This document shows, piece by piece, positions 1 through 8,668 of a DNA stretch of 64,000 bases (position 1 is its first letter; each line of letters opens with the position of its first letter). Source of the DNA: Curtobacterium sp. VKM Ac-2922. GTDB lineage: Bacteria > Actinomycetota > Actinomycetes > Actinomycetales > Microbacteriaceae. A model generated the notes under the pieces. That model was not told the DNA's origin, searched no databases, and worked only from the letters and a program-made list of their open reading frames with translations. The stretch is taken from contig NZ_JALGRO010000012.1 in assembly GCF_022815645.1 (NCBI RefSeq), positions 91,100 through 155,099 on the forward strand, read 5' to 3'. Made by a program: the position numbers and the translations under genes.

Positions 1-1
1 C

Positions 2-1423
2 ACCTCGACCGCACCGGCCGACGCCGGCACGACCGACGTCACCACCGACCCGACGACCGGGACCACCGGCACCGACACGGCCGGCACGAGCACGACCGAT
101 GCCGGCACCGGCACGGACACCACCGGCAACGGCACCAGCTCGGGCCCTGGCACCGGCACCACCGACGGCTCGGCCACGCCGACCAGCACCCCGACGCCGA
201 CGGCGCCGGCGACCAGCACGCCGAAGGCCACCGCGCCGACGACGACCACCGCGCCGACGAAGACCTCGAAGGCAGCCCGCGCCTCGTCGTCAGCGGCGAC
301 GATCGTCGGCGAGGCGAAGGTCGGCGAGACCCTGCGCGTCGACGCCCCCGAGCTGAGCGGTACCTACACCTACGCGTGGTCCACCGACGACGGGGTGACC
401 GTCGCGTCCGACAAGAGCTCGTACCCGGTGACCTCGGCCGACCTCGGCAAGCGCATCAGCGTCGTCGTCACCGACTCGGCCGGGGACATCGCCACCGCGA
501 CGACCGCCGACGCCGTCACCGAGGACGTCGCGTTCGCCGACACCACGACGGCCGACGCCCCGCGCACCATCGAGGTCACCGCCGGTGACACGGTGGACGA
601 GACCTTCACCGTGGCCAAGGGCAGCGGCGACGTCACGTACGCGCTCGGCTACACGGACCCGGACAGCGTCGACCCGGACAACGACACCCCGGACTCGTAC
701 CTGCCGTTCGAAGCCACCTTCGACCCCGCGACCGCGACCCTGTCCGGCACGCTGATCAGCGCCGGCACGTACGACTTCACGGTCGTCGCCAGCAACGGCA
801 CCTCGGATGCGACCGAGTACGTCGAGGTCACCGTCGACCCGGCCGCAGCCGTGGGGATCATGGCCGCGGCGACCGACCGGTCGAACGAGGACAGCTTCGA
901 CGGCGTGCACCCGACCAACGCCTGGATCATCGAGCCCGACGGGCACATCGTCACCATCTCGTTCCCGGCGGACCTCGACCAGGAACCGACCTTCACCGAC
1001 GGCGGACAGCCCACCGTCAAGCAGGGCGCCTCGCTCTGGGTGAACGGCTCGCCGGTCGACCAGTACGGCAACGACACGACGCAGTACGACGACGAGGGCA
1101 ACGCCCCGCAGCCGACCGTCACGAGCAGCTACGCCACGGACCAGATCGCGTTCGACGAGGACTCCTTCGCCACGAAGGTGACCTTCCCGCACGCCTCGAC
1201 CCACGTGCTGACGGTGGCCGAGGACGCACTCTCGGTGTCCTTCCCGGTCACGGTCGTCCCGACCGTCGCGCCGGTCGCCGCGGTCACCCCGACCACGCCG
1301 AAGGGCCAGCTCGCCTTCACCGGCTCGGACACCACGGACGCGCTGCCGTGGGGCATCGCGATGCTCGCCGCGGGCGCCGGCCTGATCGGCTTCCGCACGT
1401 TCCGCCGCCGCACCCAGCGCTAG
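2..1423 (+). CDS. Sortase-anchored surface protein, C-terminal part
   Basis: The reading frame is open from the window edge, so the N-terminus lies upstream. The first ~95 residues are a low-complexity Thr/Gly/Ala/Pro/Asp stalk. Ig-like and putative-Ig beta-sandwich segments follow (motifs VGEAKVGETL and YAWSTDDG, then a cadherin-like 'FDPATATLSGTLISAGTYDF'). The C-terminus has a complete cell-wall sorting signal: LAFTG, a hydrophobic helix, and a basic tail ending FRRRTQR. The LAxTG form is typical of class E sortase substrates in actinobacteria. The protein should be covalently attached to peptidoglycan and surface exposed. The ligand is unknown; adhesion is plausible but not shown. A strong hairpin follows the stop. 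Confidence 0.85.
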   Translation, partial: TSTAPADAGTTDVTTDPTTGTTGTDTAGTSTTDAGTGTDTTGNGTSSGPGTGTTDGSATPTSTPTPTAPATSTPKATAPTTTTAPTKTSKAARASSSAATIVGEAKVGETLRVDAPELSGTYTYAWSTDDGVTVASDKSSYPVTSADLGKRISVVVTDSAGDIATATTADAVTEDVAFADTTTADAPRTIEVTAGDTVDETFTVAKGSGDVTYALGYTDPDSVDPDNDTPDSYLPFEATFDPATATLSGTLISAGTYDFTVVASNGTSDATEYVEVTVDPAAAVGIMAAATDRSNEDSFDGVHPTNAWIIEPDGHIVTISFPADLDQEPTFTDGGQPTVKQGASLWVNGSPVDQYGNDTTQYDDEGNAPQPTVTSSYATDQIAFDEDSFATKVTFPHASTHVLTVAEDALSVSFPVTVVPTVAPVAAVTPTTPKGQLAFTGSDTTDALPWGIAMLAAGAGLIGFRTFRRRTQR

Positions 1424-1438
1424 CCGGGAGGCCCGTCA

Positions 1439-1482
1439 CGGCCCCGCCAGCCCCGTCACCGGGGTCGGCGGGGCCGTTTCGT
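1439..1482 (+). terminator. Rho-independent terminator after the surface protein
   Basis: A 10-bp perfect stem (CGGCCCCGCC at 1439-1448 with GGCGGGGCCG at 1467-1476) encloses a second CCCC/GGGG pairing and is followed by TTTCGTT. It lies 16 nt after the stop codon at 1423. Confidence 0.75.
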
Positions 1483-1521
1483 TCCCCGCCCGCACCCCGT
1501 CGCGTCGGTAGCGTTGGCCAC

Positions 1522-2154
1522 ATGCCCACCCTGCTGCACATCGACTCGTCCGCCGACCTCGCGCACTCCCGCTCGCGCGCCCTGACCGCCGCGTTCGCCG
1601 ACGCCTGGCACGCCCGGGGTCCGGAGTACACGGTGGTGCGCCGCGATCTGCACACATCGCCGCTGCCGCACCTGGAGACCTCCGCGCTGCACTGGGCCGC
1701 CACGGACCGCACCGCCGAGGAGTCCGTGGACCCGTCCGCCGAAGCGCTGCGCCAGCAGGTCATCGACGAGCTGCTCGCCGCCGACGCCGTGGTGATCGGT
1801 GCCCCGCTGTACAACTACACGGTGCCGTCCACCCTCAAGGCGTGGATCGACCGGGTCCACGTCCCGGGTGTGCTGGCCGGTGACGTGCAGCCGCTCGCCG
1901 GACGCCCCGTCGTGACCGTCGTCAGCCGCGGTGGCACCTACGACGCCGGCACGCCGACCGAGCACTGGGACCACGGGTCGCCCGTGCTCGAGCTCATCCT
2001 GGCCAGCGCCCTGGGGATGCGGCAGTACCCCGTCACCGTGAGTGCCACGCTCGCCGACCGCCTGCCCGACCTGGCGCCCCTCGCCGACCACGCCGCGGCC
2101 GAGTTCCACGACGCGAAGACCACGCTCGAACGGCTCGCCACCACGGTCGTCTGA
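1522..2154 (+). CDS. azoR: FMN-dependent NADH-azoreductase (flavodoxin-2 fold)
   Basis: A 210-residue protein of the Flavodoxin_2 / AzoR family, cytosolic quinone and azo-dye reductases that use FMN and NAD(P)H. The N-terminal LLHIDSSADLAHSRSRALT is the phosphate-binding SxS...SRS region. PLYNYTVPSTLKAWIDRV is the family signature before the flavin loop, and SRGGTY near residue 135 closes the FMN site. Length matches the family (about 200). I chose ATG 1522 because TAGCGT (1509-1514) sits 7 nt before it, the usual leaderless arrangement in this window. In-frame codons upstream overlap the terminator region. Confidence 0.9.
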   Translation: MPTLLHIDSSADLAHSRSRALTAAFADAWHARGPEYTVVRRDLHTSPLPHLETSALHWAATDRTAEESVDPSAEALRQQVIDELLAADAVVIGAPLYNYTVPSTLKAWIDRVHVPGVLAGDVQPLAGRPVVTVVSRGGTYDAGTPTEHWDHGSPVLELILASALGMRQYPVTVSATLADRLPDLAPLADHAAAEFHDAKTTLERLATTVV

Positions 2155-2184
2155 CGGAAGCGGCCCGCCAGCAGCGGAACCCGA

Positions 2185-3234
2185 TCAGGCGGGGCGGATC
2201 TCGTCCGCACGACCCAGCAGGTCGGCGTGGAACGCGGTCTGCGTCAGGGCACTCGCCAGCAGGAACCCGGACATGGACTCGATCCCGCCGCTGAACGGCA
2301 CGCGCGAGGCGACCTCGAACAGCGTCGGTGCGTCCAGCACGTCGAGGGCCGCGGCGACGTGCCGGCTGCGCTCCTCGCGGTGCCGTGCCAGCGTCCGGGC
2401 CCGGGTGACCACGTCGCTGAACCGGTACTCGTGCCCGGGGCAGACCTCGAGCTCGGCGTACGCGTCGAGCCGAGCCAGGGACGCCAGGTAGTCGCCGAGG
2501 GGGTTCGTGTCCGTGCGGCCGCCCAGCCCGATGCCCGAGTTGATCCGCGGCAGCACGTGGTCGCCGGTGAACAACAGCCCGTCCTGCTGGTCCACGAAGG
2601 ACAGGTGTCCCGCCGTGTGCCCCGGGGTCCACAGCGCCCGGATCGTCCGACCAGCCACGGGCAGCACGTCGCCGTCGTCGAGCAGGACGTCGGCGAACGG
2701 TCGCTCGGTCGCGCCGAGGCCCATCCGCCGGCCGGTGCCCCAGGCAGCGCTGACGCCGGCGCGCAGGTCGTCCGGGATCCCCCACGTGGCGATGTCCGTC
2801 TCGTGCCGCTCGGCGTCGACGCGTTCGTCGTCGAGCGCCCGGACCTCGAGCCCGTGCATCGCCACCTGCGCCCCGGACGCCCGACGGAGTGCCGCAGCGG
2901 CTCCGAGGTGGTCGGCGTGCAGGTGGGTGACGACGACGTGTCCGACGTCCGACACCGCGCGACCCATCGCCGCCAACCCGGCGGACAGCACGTCGAGCGA
3001 GCCGTCCTCGTCCCAGCCCGGGTCGATGACGGTGAGCACGCCGTCCGAGCCCTCGACCACGTACACCAGCGTGGCGTCGGGCACGCCGAACCGGAACGGG
3101 ACCGCAACGGTCCAGATGCCCGGACGCACCTGTTCGACGGGCGGCAGGACCCCGTCGGCGAGCGCGCGGGCCTGCACGGGACTGACGGGTGCCGGAGGCG
3201 CGGCTGCGGGCGGCGGGGACGGAACGGTCGACAC
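2185..3234 (-). CDS. MBL-fold metallo-hydrolase
   Basis: A 349-residue metallo-beta-lactamase-fold protein. The zinc motif THLHADHLGAA is clear, with further metal ligands in TPGHTAGHLSF, TGDHVL and the C-terminal CPGHEYRF. The substrate is not predictable: glyoxalase-II-like thioesters, lactones or phosphodiesters are all possible. Start is GTG 3234, preceded by TAGGGT (plus-strand 3241-3246) with a 6-nt spacer, so the mRNA is probably leaderless. It is divergent from the DNA ligase gene and ends tail-to-tail with azoR. Confidence 0.8.
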   Translation of the reverse strand: MSTVPSPPPAAAPPAPVSPVQARALADGVLPPVEQVRPGIWTVAVPFRFGVPDATLVYVVEGSDGVLTVIDPGWDEDGSLDVLSAGLAAMGRAVSDVGHVVVTHLHADHLGAAAALRRASGAQVAMHGLEVRALDDERVDAERHETDIATWGIPDDLRAGVSAAWGTGRRMGLGATERPFADVLLDDGDVLPVAGRTIRALWTPGHTAGHLSFVDQQDGLLFTGDHVLPRINSGIGLGGRTDTNPLGDYLASLARLDAYAELEVCPGHEYRFSDVVTRARTLARHREERSRHVAAALDVLDAPTLFEVASRVPFSGGIESMSGFLLASALTQTAFHADLLGRADEIRPA

Positions 3235-3318
3235 CCGGCCACCCTAACCAGGCGACCGTCGTCGCCGCGGCGATCCGATCCTCCAGTCCGGCCTGCCGCA
3301 GGCGGGTAGACAGGGCGC

Positions 3319-4362
3319 ATGGAGATCGCACCGATGCTCGCCAAGGCCGTCGCCGACGTCCCCGAACCCGACAGCGTGCCCGGTGGGCTGCGCTACGAAC
3401 CGAAGTGGGACGGGTTCCGCGGGATCGTGACCGTCGACGGCGACGACGTCGCGATCGGCAGCCGGGGTGCGAAGCCGTTGACGCGGTACTTCCCCGAGCT
3501 GGTCGACGCGTTCCGCGCGCAGTTCGGTGGTCGGGACCACCCGGTCGTGCTCGACGGCGAGGTGGTGCTGCGGACCGGCGAACCCGGGCACGAGCGGCTG
3601 GACTGGGAGGCCCTGTCGCAGCGGATCCACCCCGCCGCGTCTCGCATCACCAAGCTCAGCGCGGAGACCCCGGCGCAGTTCGTCGCGTTCGACCTGTTGG
3701 CGGCGGACGGGTCCGAGCTGGTCGACCTGCCGTTCGACGAGCGTCGCGAACGCCTCGAGGCGCTGGCGAGCGACTTCGCCGATCCGCTGTTCGTCACGCG
3801 CACGACCCTCGACGTCGACCAGGCGCGCGCGTGGCTCGAGACGTTCGAGGGGGCCGGGCTCGACGGGGTCGTCGCGAAGCCGCGGACGCGCCCCTACGAG
3901 CCCGGCAAGCGCACGATGCTCAAGATCAAGCACCACCGCACCGCCGACGTCGTCGCGATCGGGTACCGCGTGCACAAGAGCGGCAGCGGGGTCGGGTCGC
4001 TGCTGGTCGGGCTGTACGGCGACGACGGCGAGCTCCGCCAGGTGGGGGGCGTGTCGGCGTTCTCCGACGAACGGCGGCTCGCGTTGGTCGACGAACTCGA
4101 CGCAGCGGTGGTCCGCGATGCGGACGGGAGGCCCGTCACCGGCGCCGGAGAACGGTCGCGGTTCGCGTCGGGTCGCGACACGTCGTTCGTCCGGCTGGAG
4201 CCGACGGTGGTGCTCGAGGTGCGGTACGACCAGATGGAGGGCGATCGGTTCCGGCACACCGTGCAGTTCGAACGGTGGCGCCCGGATCGCGACGCCGCGT
4301 CGTGCGGGTTCGACCAGCTCGAGGTTCCGAGCGCGTACGACCTCCGGAAAGTGCTGTCCTGA
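3319..4362 (+). CDS. ATP-dependent DNA ligase (LigC/LigD ligase-domain type)
   Basis: A 347-residue stand-alone ATP-dependent ligase. The adenylated lysine is in YEPKWDGFRG (K29). Motif III-like VLDGEVVL, motif IV DGVVAKP and motif V KIKH follow in order, and then an OB-fold domain with ECLR-like VVLEVRYDQM. Such ligases seal breaks during Ku-dependent end joining or base excision repair. A LigD-type polymerase lies 400 nt downstream on the other strand, so the parts of multidomain LigD are encoded separately here. No Ku gene is in the window. ATG 3319 has TAGACA 6 nt upstream. Confidence 0.88.
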   Translation: MEIAPMLAKAVADVPEPDSVPGGLRYEPKWDGFRGIVTVDGDDVAIGSRGAKPLTRYFPELVDAFRAQFGGRDHPVVLDGEVVLRTGEPGHERLDWEALSQRIHPAASRITKLSAETPAQFVAFDLLAADGSELVDLPFDERRERLEALASDFADPLFVTRTTLDVDQARAWLETFEGAGLDGVVAKPRTRPYEPGKRTMLKIKHHRTADVVAIGYRVHKSGSGVGSLLVGLYGDDGELRQVGGVSAFSDERRLALVDELDAAVVRDADGRPVTGAGERSRFASGRDTSFVRLEPTVVLEVRYDQMEGDRFRHTVQFERWRPDRDAASCGFDQLEVPSAYDLRKVLS

Positions 4363-4388
4363 CCCCAGTTCGTGTCCGTTTCTCGAAT

Positions 4389-4405
4389 CTAGTTAGACAA
4401 ACTAG
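4389..4405. promoter_or_regulatory. Inverted repeat upstream of a small-gene pair
   Basis: CTAGTT-agaca-AACTAG is a perfect 6-bp inverted repeat with a 5-nt spacer in an AT-rich island, 68 nt before the start at 4473. Size and composition resemble MarR/TetR-type operators. No regulator gene is adjacent, so the binding protein is unknown. Confidence 0.45.
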
Positions 4406-4472
4406 TGACCCCGTGGAACGATCGATCCATCGGCACCACGGACGAGTGTCGACCGGATCGGAGCGGATCGAC

Positions 4473-4634
4473 ATGAGCCACGCAACCCTCGTTCGACACT
4501 CGCAGCGGCACCCCTTCACCGAGGTGCGCGAAGCGCGGCACCAGCGGGCACTGCAGATCAGTGCGGTCATCAGCGGCATCGTCGGTGTGACCGCGACGGC
4601 CCTCGCGCTCGTCACGATGGGACTCGGCGCATGA
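4473..4634 (+). CDS. Small single-pass membrane protein
   Basis: A 53-residue protein. A basic, His-rich N-terminal half (about residues 1-28) precedes one hydrophobic helix ending LALVTMGLGA. I do not recognise a family. Start ATG 4473 follows a GGATCGGAGCGG purine-rich stretch. It overlaps the next small frame by ATGA, which implies translational coupling. It is probably real because the pair lies under its own AT-rich promoter-like region with an inverted repeat. Confidence 0.5.
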   Translation: MSHATLVRHSQRHPFTEVREARHQRALQISAVISGIVGVTATALALVTMGLGA

Positions 4635-4774
4635 TCGTCGTCGACGGCATCTCCCCCGCCAACCGCGGCACGTGGTCGCGGCTGAACCGGCTGCACACCG
4701 CCACGGTCGACCTGCCGACGCACACCAAGCGCGTCGACGACTCCGACCGTCGTCCGGACCGCCCGACGCTCTAG
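4631..4774 (+). CDS. Small hypothetical protein coupled to the preceding gene
   Basis: A 47-residue frame beginning MIVVDGISPANRG and ending in a charged, Asp/Arg-rich tail. Its ATG overlaps the stop of the 53-residue membrane protein (ATGA). Its TAG stop shares a CTAG with the stop of the convergent polymerase gene. No family is recognised and no transmembrane segment is present. The case rests on the coupling and on clean termination at the neighbour's stop. Confidence 0.4.
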   Translation: MIVVDGISPANRGTWSRLNRLHTATVDLPTHTKRVDDSDRRPDRPTL

Positions 4775-5829
4775 TCGGCTGCCGGCTGGTCCGCTGCCGG
4801 CTGTTCCGTCGCTGGCCGCTTCGCCCGCGAGGGCTGGACGCGCGGCGGTTCGCCCGGCATCTTCGGGAAGTCCGGCGGGAAGGGCAGCTCCCCCAGTCCG
4901 TTCTCCAGGTCCCGCTCCCACCATGCCAGCAGTGGCGCGATCGACCCGGGCTGCTCCCCCATGGTCTCCCACGGGTCGCCGTGCTCGCGCAGACGACCGG
5001 GCACCGTCAGCACCGTGAAGGTCGTCGGGTCGGCATCTGCGAGCTCTTCCCACCGGATCGGCGTCGACACCGCGGCGTGCGCCAGGGCACGCGGGCTGTA
5101 CGCGCCGGCCATCGTGCGGTCGCGGTTCGCCTGGTTGAAGTCGACGAAGACGCGCTGTCCGCGCTCCTCCTTCCACCACGCGGTCGTGACATGGTCGGGC
5201 ATCCGCCGTTCGAGTTCGCGGGCTGCTGCGATCACGGCATGACGGACGTCGAGGAACTCGTGCTCGGGCACGATCGGGGCGAACACGTGCAGGCCGCGGT
5301 TGCCGCTCGTCTTGATCCACGCGGTCAGACCGACCTCGTCCAGCACCGTCCGCAGTGCTTCGGCCGCGGGGACGGCGTCGTGGAAGTCGGTTCCCGGCTG
5401 CGGGTCCAGGTCGATGCGGAGCTGGTCCGGATGGTCGCTGTCCGCGGCGCGCGAGGCCCACGGGTGGAACACGACGGTGTTCATCTGCGCTGCCCACACC
5501 GCCACGGCCGGCTCGTCGAGCACCAGCTGCGGGTGCTTCCGACCGCTCGGGTAGGTCACCGTCACCGAGCGCACGTACTCGGGGGCACCCTTGGGCGGGT
5601 TCTTCGAGAAGAACTGCTCGCCGTCGACCCCGCCCGGGAACCGTTGCAGGGACAGGGGGCGGTCGCCGTTCGCGCGGACGAACGGGCCGCCCACGTCGAC
5701 CAGGTACTGCGCCAGGTCGAGCTTGGTGATGCCCGCGTCCGGCCACAGCACGCGCGATGGACTGCTGATCCGGACCTCGCGGTCGCCGTCCGGGCCGGGC
5801 ACCGTCAGCGTCGTCGCTTCACTCGCCAT
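4771..5829 (-). CDS. LigD-type polymerase/primase domain protein (end joining)
   Basis: A 352-residue protein matching the polymerase domain of LigD, an archaeo-eukaryotic-primase-fold enzyme that fills gaps during non-homologous end joining. Diagnostic segments are SRVLWPDAGITKLDL near the N-terminus, the catalytic LRIDLDPQPG (DxD) near residue 120, WIKTSGNRGLHVFAPI, and VFVDFNQANRDRTMAGAYSPRA. The C-terminal ~40 residues are Pro/Ala-rich and probably disordered. ATG 5829 is chosen; an in-frame GTG lies 9 nt upstream. The nuclease and ligase domains of full LigD are absent, and the ligase is a separate gene at 3319. Confidence 0.88.
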   Translation of the reverse strand: MASEATTLTVPGPDGDREVRISSPSRVLWPDAGITKLDLAQYLVDVGGPFVRANGDRPLSLQRFPGGVDGEQFFSKNPPKGAPEYVRSVTVTYPSGRKHPQLVLDEPAVAVWAAQMNTVVFHPWASRAADSDHPDQLRIDLDPQPGTDFHDAVPAAEALRTVLDEVGLTAWIKTSGNRGLHVFAPIVPEHEFLDVRHAVIAAARELERRMPDHVTTAWWKEERGQRVFVDFNQANRDRTMAGAYSPRALAHAAVSTPIRWEELADADPTTFTVLTVPGRLREHGDPWETMGEQPGSIAPLLAWWERDLENGLGELPFPPDFPKMPGEPPRVQPSRAKRPATEQPAADQPAAD

Positions 5830-5860
5830 GCTGGGCACCGTACTCGGCGCCGCCCGAGGA

Positions 5861-6514
5861 TCACATCGTGTTCCAGTGCAGGTGGCCGTTCGCGTCCGGC
5901 CCCTTGCCGCCGCACTGGTAGGACCGGCCGTTGGCGGCCTGCGCGACGGACCCGCTCTGCGCGTCGGCGCAGAACGCTCCCGGGGTGATCGCGGCGGGAG
6001 CCGGCGCGGCGGGGGCTTGCTGCGCCGGGGCAGCCTGTTCCACGGGCGCGGGTGCGGGTACCGGCGCGACGTACGAACCGATCGCGGTGACCTCGGCGAC
6101 CGGAGGCGTCGTGACCGCCTTGTCGACCTCGTCGCGCGCCGTCTCGACACCGTCGGTCGTCGTGATGCGCCAGGTGGCGGTCAGTTCGCCGTCGACGCCG
6201 GTGGTCCGCAGCTGGGTCTGCCCCTTCGGCAGAGCCGGGTCGTCCACGGTGGTGCGCTCGAACGGCACCGGCGAGACGGTCGTCGCCTCGGAGACGGTGA
6301 CCACCGGAGTGGGAGTGGGCGTGGGAGTGGGCGTCGGGGACGGTGCGTGCGTTGCGTCGACGGCAGCGACCTGGTGCGACTGGGACGGCCCGGCCGCCGT
6401 CGCGACGGCACCGACCACGGCTCCCGCGGTCCCGACGCCCCCGATCCACAGCAGGCCGGCGACGACGACCACCACGGTCGCCTTGGTCTTCGTTGTCAGT
6501 GCTGCCCAGCGCAT
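5861..6514 (-). CDS. Secreted or membrane-anchored G5-domain protein
   Basis: A 217-residue exported protein with a single N-terminal hydrophobic helix (about residues 12-42), which is a signal anchor or signal peptide. A TP repeat linker (about residues 58-70) precedes a G5 domain running from VVTVSEATTVSPVPFE to TAIGSY. An Ala/Pro spacer leads to a C-terminal Cys-containing module (FCADAQ...YQCGGKGPDANGHLHW). G5 domains bind cell-surface glycans and are often found on cell-wall hydrolases. No catalytic domain is visible here. A cell-envelope role is inferred. Confidence 0.7.
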   Translation of the reverse strand: MRWAALTTKTKATVVVVVAGLLWIGGVGTAGAVVGAVATAAGPSQSHQVAAVDATHAPSPTPTPTPTPTPVVTVSEATTVSPVPFERTTVDDPALPKGQTQLRTTGVDGELTATWRITTTDGVETARDEVDKAVTTPPVAEVTAIGSYVAPVPAPAPVEQAAPAQQAPAAPAPAAITPGAFCADAQSGSVAQAANGRSYQCGGKGPDANGHLHWNTM

Positions 6515-6620
6515 CCCTGGTTCCTCTCGATCGCCTCAACCATGAGGGATGCTCCGTCTCCGCCCCACCCCCAGTGCGGGATTCCGCGCTCCGGGGACGA
6601 AGCCGGGGCAGGATTGGGGT

Positions 6621-7469
6621 GTGATCGCGTACCTCGGAGTGGACCTGGCGTGGGGGCTCGGCACTGAGCGGCGCACGCCGAACGAGACGGGACTCGCAGC
6701 GCTCGACGCTGACGGACGGGTGCTCGACGCCGGGTGGGCCCGCGGTGTCGACGACGTCACCGCGTGGGTCGTCGACCACCTCGGGCCGCGGACCCTGATC
6801 GGCGTGGACGCGTCACTGGTCGTCACGAACCCGACCGGGATCCGCGAGGCCGAACGGCAGGTCGGACAGCGCTACGGCCGGTGGAAGGTCGCCGCGAACC
6901 CCACCAACCTGGCCTCGGCGGCGAGCGCCGGTGCACACCTGCTCGACCGGCTGACCGCGCTCGGCATCGGGTACGTCAGCGACACGACCGCGATGCACGA
7001 GCGGACCGGGCCGGCGGTGTTCGAGTGCTACCCCTACACGACCCTCGTCGGGGTCGAGGAGCTCGGCTACGACGACGAACGTCCCCGGTACAAGCGACTC
7101 GACACGGCGCTGCCGGCACCCGAGGCCCGCGCACGACGGGCCGTGGCGTTCGACGAGCTGGTCCGACGGCTGCGGATGACACCGCTCGACCCGCCGCTCG
7201 TGCTCGATGCCCATCCGCGCACGGCCGCGCTCGCGGACCCGTCGGTGCTGCACGGGCCGACGCACAAACACCGCGAGGACCTGCTGGACGGCGTCCTGTG
7301 TGCCTGGACCGCCGCGTTCTGGGAGCGGCACGGCGACCAGCGCGTGCAGGTGCTCGGAGGCGACCCGGGCCTCCCGTCCGACCCCGTCGACCAGGCGGGC
7401 CGACAGGGCGTCGTCGTGGCGCCGGCGCGCGGGTCGCAGCGGCGGCCCGCGGCTAGGCTGGAGACGTGA
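6621..7469 (+). CDS. DUF429 protein (predicted RNase H-like fold)
   Basis: A 282-residue DUF429 family member. It begins VIAYLGVDLAWG, the first acidic strand of the RNase H-like fold. GVDASLVVTNPTGIREAE and FECYPYTTLVGVEELGY follow, and the C-terminal DLLDGVLCAWTA carries the last acidic residue. The function is not established for the family; nuclease activity is predicted only. GTG 6621 is preferred over upstream codons because CAGGAT (6609-6614) precedes it by 6 nt and the conserved domain starts there. The gene overlaps the glycosyltransferase by GTGA. Confidence 0.7.
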   Translation: MIAYLGVDLAWGLGTERRTPNETGLAALDADGRVLDAGWARGVDDVTAWVVDHLGPRTLIGVDASLVVTNPTGIREAERQVGQRYGRWKVAANPTNLASAASAGAHLLDRLTALGIGYVSDTTAMHERTGPAVFECYPYTTLVGVEELGYDDERPRYKRLDTALPAPEARARRAVAFDELVRRLRMTPLDPPLVLDAHPRTAALADPSVLHGPTHKHREDLLDGVLCAWTAAFWERHGDQRVQVLGGDPGLPSDPVDQAGRQGVVVAPARGSQRRPAARLET

Positions 7470-8668
7470 GCGACGCCCCCGAACTCCTGCGCATCGGCCT
7501 GGTCTCGCTGCACACCTCCCCCGGCGACGAACCCGGCTCCGGCGAGGTCGGCGGCATGAACGTCGTCGTGCGGCACCAGGCCGAAGCACTCGCGGACCGC
7601 GGCCACCACGTCGAGATCATCACCCGACGGTCCTCGCCCACCCAGCCCGACTCCGTGTCGCTCGTGCCGGGCGTGTGCCTGCGGTTCCTGTCGGCGGGAC
7701 CGGCCGAACCCGTGCCGAAGGGCGAGCACGACGCGTTCATCGAGCCGTTCCGGCACGAGCTGGCCGCCCTCGGCACCTACGACGTCCTGCACTCCCACCA
7801 CTGGTTCTCCGGCGTGGCCGCGCTGCCGGTGGCGCGCGAACGCGGCGTCCCGCACGTGCAGTCCTTCCACTCGATCGCGGCCGACTCCGACTCGCCGCTG
7901 TCCGAGGGCGAACGCCCAGAGTCGGCGGGTCGGATGGCGGGCGAGGCGATGCTCGCACGCGACTCCGACGCCGTCGTGGTGATCAGCGAGGCCGAGGCCG
8001 ACACCGTCCGAGACCGGCTCGGCGGTGACGCTGCTCGCCTGTGGATCGTCCCGCCCGGGGTCGACGGCTCGGTGTTCCGTCCCGCTGCCGCCGGCGCTCG
8101 TCGTCCGTCGGTGCCCTACGTCGTCGCCGCGGCGCGGGTGCAGCCGCTCAAGGGCCTGGACCTGGCGATCGAGGCCATCGCCGGGATCTCCGAGTCGGTC
8201 CGTCCGACCCTGGTGATCGCCGGGGACTCGTCCAGCGAGGCCGGCGACCACCTCGCCGAGCTGCAGGCCCTGGCGACCTCGCTGGGGGTCGCCGACCGGG
8301 TCACGTTCATCGGGCCGCAGACCCGCGCCGACCTGGCGCTGCTGTTCCGCGGGTCGTCGGCGGTGCTCGTGCCGTCACACTCCGAGACGTACGGACTCGT
8401 GGCGCTCGAGGGCTCGGCGTCCGGGGTGCCGGTCGTGGCGGCCGCCGCGGGTGGTCTCCGCGAGGCCGTGGTCGACGGCGAGACCGGGGTGGTGCTCGAA
8501 TCGCGCGCGCCCGAGGTGTGGGCCGCCGAGATCGAACGGATCCTGACCGAACCCGCCTACGCGGCCGGCCTGTCCGCCGCCGGCCGCGAGCACGCCGAAC
8601 GCCTGAGCTGGGACCGTTCGGCCGCCGGCCTGGAGCGGGTGTACCGCCGGGTGCTCGGGCGGGACTGA
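7466..8668 (+). CDS. GT4-family glycosyltransferase, MshA-like
   Basis: A 400-residue GT-B glycosyltransferase. The N-terminal SLHTSPGDEPGSGEVGGMNV closely resembles MshA, which joins GlcNAc to inositol phosphate in mycothiol synthesis. The GT1/GT4 donor-site region is present as HSETYGLVALEGSASGVPVVA, with the E-x7-E catalytic pattern. It lies between DUF429 and uracil-DNA-glycosylase-like genes, overlapping both by 4 and 1 nt, which is not a mycothiol context. The substrate is therefore uncertain. A box TAGGCT lies 6 nt before GTG 7466, suggesting an internal promoter inside the DUF429 gene. Confidence 0.75.
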   Translation: MSDAPELLRIGLVSLHTSPGDEPGSGEVGGMNVVVRHQAEALADRGHHVEIITRRSSPTQPDSVSLVPGVCLRFLSAGPAEPVPKGEHDAFIEPFRHELAALGTYDVLHSHHWFSGVAALPVARERGVPHVQSFHSIAADSDSPLSEGERPESAGRMAGEAMLARDSDAVVVISEAEADTVRDRLGGDAARLWIVPPGVDGSVFRPAAAGARRPSVPYVVAAARVQPLKGLDLAIEAIAGISESVRPTLVIAGDSSSEAGDHLAELQALATSLGVADRVTFIGPQTRADLALLFRGSSAVLVPSHSETYGLVALEGSASGVPVVAAAAGGLREAVVDGETGVVLESRAPEVWAAEIERILTEPAYAAGLSAAGREHAERLSWDRSAAGLERVYRRVLGRD

